Shown here: piece after piece, positions 59,784-64,000 of the stretch
Layout of the letters: the number at the start of each line of letters is the position of its first letter
Numbering within the stretch: the first letter of the stretch is position 1
NCBI RefSeq assembly: GCF_001426705.1
Contig: NZ_LMFC01000004.1
Span: 248,001 to 312,000 of the forward strand
Origin: Cellulomonas sp. Root485
Lineage (GTDB): Bacteria; Actinomycetota; Actinomycetes; Actinomycetales; Cellulomonadaceae
DNA: 64,000 nucleotides
Direction: 5' to 3'
Translations under genes and position numbers: made by a program
The notes under the pieces: generated by a model
What the model was told of the DNA's origin: nothing
What the model saw: the letters and a program-made list of their open reading frames with translations, nothing else
Database searches by the model: none

Positions 59784-60334
59784 GGCAGGCGGCCGACGTG
59801 CCCCATGGCCTGCCGCAGCAGGAGGCCCTGACCGCCGTTCATCTCGAACTGGATCTGCTGCGCGCACGCCTCCTCGGGCGTCATCCACGCGAGGTCGATG
59901 GCGTCCTGCTGCGGCCGGCAGTCCCCGAGCACAGGCACGACGTAGGCGAGGGACACCGCGTGCTGGCGGGGGTCGTGGTACGGGGTGACACCCGGTGTCG
60001 GGAAGTACTCCGCGACCGTGAACGGCTGCGGGGAGGCGGGGATCTGCGGCAGGGCGACCGGCCCGAGGTCCTTCTCGATGTGGCGCAGCAGGGCGTCGCG
60101 CACCCGCTCGTGGTACATCACACGGCCGCTGACCAGCGCGCGGGACATGACCCCCTCCTGCGTGACCCGCAGCAGCAGACCGACCTGGACGACGTCACCC
60201 GAGTCGTCGACGCGCACCGGGATGGCGTCCACGTAGAGGATGGGCAGCTGGGTGCGGGCACTGGCGATCTCGTCGGGGCTCAGCCAGCCGGCGGGACGCT
60301 CCGGGCCGCGAGGGAACTCGGCAGATGCGGTCAC
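59780..60334 (-). CDS. DUF4916/NUDIX-like protein
   Basis: 184 residues. GWLSPDEIASARTQLPILYV at the N-terminus and YHDPRQHAVSLAYVVPVLGD in the middle are typical of the actinobacterial DUF4916 group of NUDIX relatives; the NUDIX box itself is strongly degenerate, so hydrolase activity is doubtful. GTG at 60334. It is coupled to the Pr6Pr gene. Confidence 0.82.
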   Translation of the reverse strand: MTASAEFPRGPERPAGWLSPDEIASARTQLPILYVDAIPVRVDDSGDVVQVGLLLRVTQEGVMSRALVSGRVMYHERVRDALLRHIEKDLGPVALPQIPASPQPFTVAEYFPTPGVTPYHDPRQHAVSLAYVVPVLGDCRPQQDAIDLAWMTPEEACAQQIQFEMNGGQGLLLRQAMGHVGRLP

Positions 60335-60370
60335 TGACCATGTCTACCGTCCCGAAAGGCTGATCACCCC

Positions 60371-60425
60371 TTCCCGAGGTGTGTGTCTGCGCACGCTCGG
60401 GAATAGTCGTCGGTGGCTGCGCGCT
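60371..60425 (+). promoter_or_regulatory. Possible regulatory region of the thioredoxin gene
   Basis: An inverted repeat TTCCCGAG (60371-60378) and CTCGGGAA (60396-60403) lies upstream. GGGAAT (60399-60404), 18 bases, then GCT (60423-60425) resembles the GGGAAT-N18-GTT promoter of the disulfide-stress sigma factor SigR, with one mismatch. Weak evidence. Confidence 0.35.
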
Positions 60426-60459
60426 CTATCTGGCGGTAACCGAGCACTGGAGGAATCTC

Positions 60460-60831
60460 ATGGCGACGACTGAGCTGACCGGCAGCACGATCGGCCAGAC
60501 CATCAAGGACAACGAGATCGTCCTTGTCGACTTCTGGGCGGAGTGGTGCGGGCCGTGCAAGCGTTTCGGCCCCGTCTTCGAGGACTCCTCGGAGAACCAC
60601 CCGGACGTCGTGCACGCGAAGGTCGACACCGAGGCCGAGCAGGAGTTGGCCGCCGAGCTGCAGATCTTCTCGATCCCGACCCTGATGGCGTTCCGCGACG
60701 GGATCCTGGTGTTCAACCAGGCCGGCGCACTGCCCGCCCCCGCGCTGGAGCAGGTGGTCGAGGCCGTCAAGGCGCTCGACATGGACGAGGTCCGCGAGAA
60801 GATCGCGGCTGCGGCCACCACGGACGCCTGA
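60460..60831 (+). CDS. trxA: Thioredoxin
   Basis: 123 residues. VLVDFWAEWCGPCKRFGPVF carries the active-site Cys30-Gly-Pro-Cys33; cis-Pro lies in FSIPTLMAF. The C-terminus is about 15 residues longer than in E. coli TrxA, with an Ala-rich helix. A cytoplasmic disulfide reductase partner of thioredoxin reductase, which is not in the window. ATG at 60460 follows CTGGAGGAATCTC. Confidence 0.94.
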   Translation: MATTELTGSTIGQTIKDNEIVLVDFWAEWCGPCKRFGPVFEDSSENHPDVVHAKVDTEAEQELAAELQIFSIPTLMAFRDGILVFNQAGALPAPALEQVVEAVKALDMDEVREKIAAAATTDA

Positions 60832-60840
60832 CCTGACATC

Positions 60841-60877
60841 AGAAGGGCCGGCCCCCTGAGTGGGGACCGGCCCTTCT
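60841..60877. terminator. Bidirectional hairpin between trxA and the GH62 gene
   Basis: AGAAGGGCCGG (60841-60851) pairs with CCGGCCCTTCT (60867-60877), extended inside by CCCC/GGGG. It lies 9 bp after trxA and 13 bp past the end of the convergent GH62 gene, so it can end both messages. Confidence 0.85.
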
Positions 60878-60890
60878 GCGTGCCTGCGGG

Positions 60891-62387
60891 CTACCGCTGG
60901 AGGGTCAGCAGACCCGGCCGGTAGGGCAGCAGACCGTAGTCGCCGCCCGAGCTGGGGGAGCGGCCCTGGTAGAGCAGCTGCAGGTTGCAGGGGTCGATGG
61001 TCATGGTCTGGTCGGCACTGGTGCGGATGAGCTCACCGTGGCTGATGTCGTTCGTCCACGTCGCACCGCTGTTGGCCTTGCCCGCGAACGGGTTGCTCTC
61101 GCTCGCGGCCTGCGGCGTCCACGAGCCCGAGAGGCTGGTCGCGGTGAACGAGCGGAAGTACCGGCCGTTGGAGCCGATCGCCTCGACGATCATCAGGTAC
61201 TGGTTGCGGTCCTTGACCTTGTAGACCTGCGGCGCCTCGAACAGGTTGTTCGTGGTGTCGCTCATGATCGTGGTGTACGAGGAGCCGAAGTTGCCCGGGA
61301 AGTTCCCGATCGGCATGCTCGCGCGGTAGATCTTGCCGTTGTCCCCGGCGAAGAACAGGTACATGTTCGTGCCGTCACCGATCACCGTCTGGTCGATCGG
61401 ACCGGTGCCCGAACCTGTGATGGAGCCGGTGAACAGGGGGCTCGCCGCCGACCATCCGTTGGGGTTGGTCGGGTTGCTGGAGGTCTTGTAGGAGAACGCC
61501 CCGTTGCCGCCCCACTGGTAGGTGAGGACCCAGATGTTCTTCGGCGCGAAGTAGAACAGCGACGGCGCCACGGTCCCGGACGACATGCCGGTCTGCGTCG
61601 CGGAGGCCATGCTCGACCAGTTCGAGAAGAGGCTGAAGTTCATCGAGCCCCAGCCCGCACCACCGCTCGTGCCGTGGGTGGTGGCGTAGACGAGGTGCTG
61701 GCCGTTGTACTCGGCCGTCGTGAAGTCCTTGAGGGATGCCCAGCCCGACTTCGGTGTGGCGAGCGAGCCCGTGGAGCTCCACCGGTAGCTCGACGGCAGG
61801 GCGCACCCACCGGTCGGCGGTGGCGTGGTGGGGTTGGTGCCGCCGAGGCGGACGAGCTGCCACTGCTGGTTGGTGCCGTTCCAGTCGGAGTACTGGACGA
61901 CGTTGCCGCCGTCGGCGGTGGAGGCGCCCTGCACCTCGACGGCCTTGCCGCTGTTGCGGGCGATCAGCTGGATGTAGCCGTCGACGTCCTGGATGGAGAA
62001 CTGCTGGTTGGTGCCGCCGTTGTCGGTCCACTGCTCGATGATGGCGCCGTCGGCGGTGGACTTGGCGGTGACGTCGAGGACCTTGCCCGACAGCCGCGAC
62101 TTCACCTTGTAGTAGCCGTTGCCGGCGTCGAGGAACTGCCACTGCTGCTGGTTGCCGTCGTTGCGCGACCACTGCTTGATCGGGGCACCGTCGGCGGTGG
62201 ACAGGTTGTACACGTCCAGGGCCTTGCCGCTGTTGCGGTTGACCAGCACGTACGACGCGGTGGTGTCGATCGACGCGGCGCTCGCCGACGGCGCCACGAC
62301 CACGGCGACTGCGCCGGTGGCGGCCACGGTGAGCGCGAGCAGCAGCGCCTGCCAGCGCGGCTGCAGCTTTCCAGGGGTTCTTCTCAT
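60891..62387 (-). CDS. Secreted alpha-L-arabinofuranosidase GH62 with N-terminal ricin-type (CBM13) domain
   Basis: 498 residues. Signal peptide 1-37 (ending SASA), ricin B-like domain about 38-180 with QQWQF and QQWQL motifs, a TTPPPTGG linker, and GH62 from CALPSSYRW (195) to the end. The likely catalytic residues are Asp221 (base, [10 protein letters not shown]), Asp332 (IDQTVI) and Glu384 (acid, LFEAPQVYK). It removes arabinose from arabinoxylan. ATG 62387 has AGGAGTGGGACCT ahead. It lies 73 bp after the xylanase gene, so the two may be co-transcribed. Confidence 0.94.
   Translation of the reverse strand: MRRTPGKLQPRWQALLLALTVAATGAVAVVVAPSASAASIDTTASYVLVNRNSGKALDVYNLSTADGAPIKQWSRNDGNQQQWQFLDAGNGYYKVKSRLSGKVLDVTAKSTADGAIIEQWTDNGGTNQQFSIQDVDGYIQLIARNSGKAVEVQGASTADGGNVVQYSDWNGTNQQWQLVRLGGTNPTTPPPTGGCALPSSYRWSSTGSLATPKSGWASLKDFTTAEYNGQHLVYATTHGTSGGAGWGSMNFSLFSNWSSMASATQTGMSSGTVAPSLFYFAPKNIWVLTYQWGGNGAFSYKTSSNPTNPNGWSAASPLFTGSITGSGTGPIDQTVIGDGTNMYLFFAGDNGKIYRASMPIGNFPGNFGSSYTTIMSDTTNNLFEAPQVYKVKDRNQYLMIVEAIGSNGRYFRSFTATSLSGSWTPQAASESNPFAGKANSGATWTNDISHGELIRTSADQTMTIDPCNLQLLYQGRSPSSGGDYGLLPYRPGLLTLQR
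61854..62273. repeat. Ricin-domain repeat copy 1 (within the GH62 gene)
   Basis: 420 bp that encode the ricin domain of the GH62 protein. It aligns without gaps to 62476-62895. I counted about 30 differences by hand (about 93% identity), with several clustered near 61993-62010 and 62120-62128. Confidence 0.85.
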
Positions 62388-62412
62388 AGGTCCCACTCCT
62401 TCGGGGTGTGCG

Positions 62413-62444
62413 GGGTGGGACGCCGTGTCGGCGGCGCCCCACCC
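62413..62444 (-). terminator. Hairpin between the GH10 and GH62 genes
   Basis: GGGTGGGACGCCG (62413-62425) pairs with CGGCGCCCCACCC (62432-62444), one mismatch and a 6-base loop, in the 73-bp gap. It may attenuate read-through from xylanase into arabinofuranosidase. Confidence 0.6.
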
Positions 62445-62460
62445 TCGCTACGGGTGTCGG

Positions 62461-63999
<1,539 letters not shown>

Positions 64000-64000
64000 A

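Overview
The window is very GC-rich, gene-dense actinobacterial chromosome. The carbohydrate enzymes (a GH10 xylanase and a GH62 arabinofuranosidase with ricin-type domains, and a secreted SGNH esterase with a Thr/Pro linker and CBM2), together with ClgR/PopR-type regulation and many leaderless start codons, suggest a cellulolytic actinomycete of the Cellulomonas type. The genus is an inference. I see no rRNA, intact tRNA, CRISPR array, integrase or transposase. No gene-free stretch exceeds 300 bases; the longest are 51520-51782, 34597-34852 and 19033-19263.

Left part (1-11 kb): a minus-strand luxS-mtn-prpD-prpB unit (activated methyl cycle plus methylcitrate cycle; prpB runs off the edge); a NUDIX gene; a compact phenolic-lipid locus (type III PKS, ICMT-type methyltransferase and FAD oxidoreductase, divergent from a UbiA prenyltransferase) that matches the agqABCD type; an F420/luciferase-like gene; a VOC gene; and a large LuxR/MalT-like regulator. 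From 11 to 19 kb six minus-strand genes form one tight unit: cydA-cydB-SDR-GMC-GH15-NDH-2. It joins cytochrome bd and a type II NADH dehydrogenase to sugar-handling enzymes.

Middle (19-42 kb): a Cys-cluster/pentapeptide-repeat protein; a two-gene winged-helix regulator plus membrane protein unit with operators over its own promoter; a second clpP pair with a PopR/ClgR-like regulator and two abutting PopR-type boxes; a LolA-like/ABC/beta-propeller unit divergent from an OmpR-type two-component system; an MFS pump; AlkA; DUF72; S4; the SGNH-CBM2 esterase; pgi; a PfkB kinase; and a NarL-type two-component pair.

Right part (42-64 kb): an amino-sugar uptake and catabolism block (ROK regulator, ABC binding protein and two permeases, ROK kinase, nagB); DUF3039 plus a helicase; pncB divergent from clpS-DUF2017; murI-MBL; rph-rdgB-ABC-F; thioredoxin; and GH10 followed by GH62. 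The ricin domains of these last two genes are a direct repeat of 420 bp, about 93% identical by my hand alignment.

Ten or more genes start 6-7 nt after a TANNNT -10 hexamer, so leaderless transcription looks common here. Convergent gene pairs often carry long inverted repeats.
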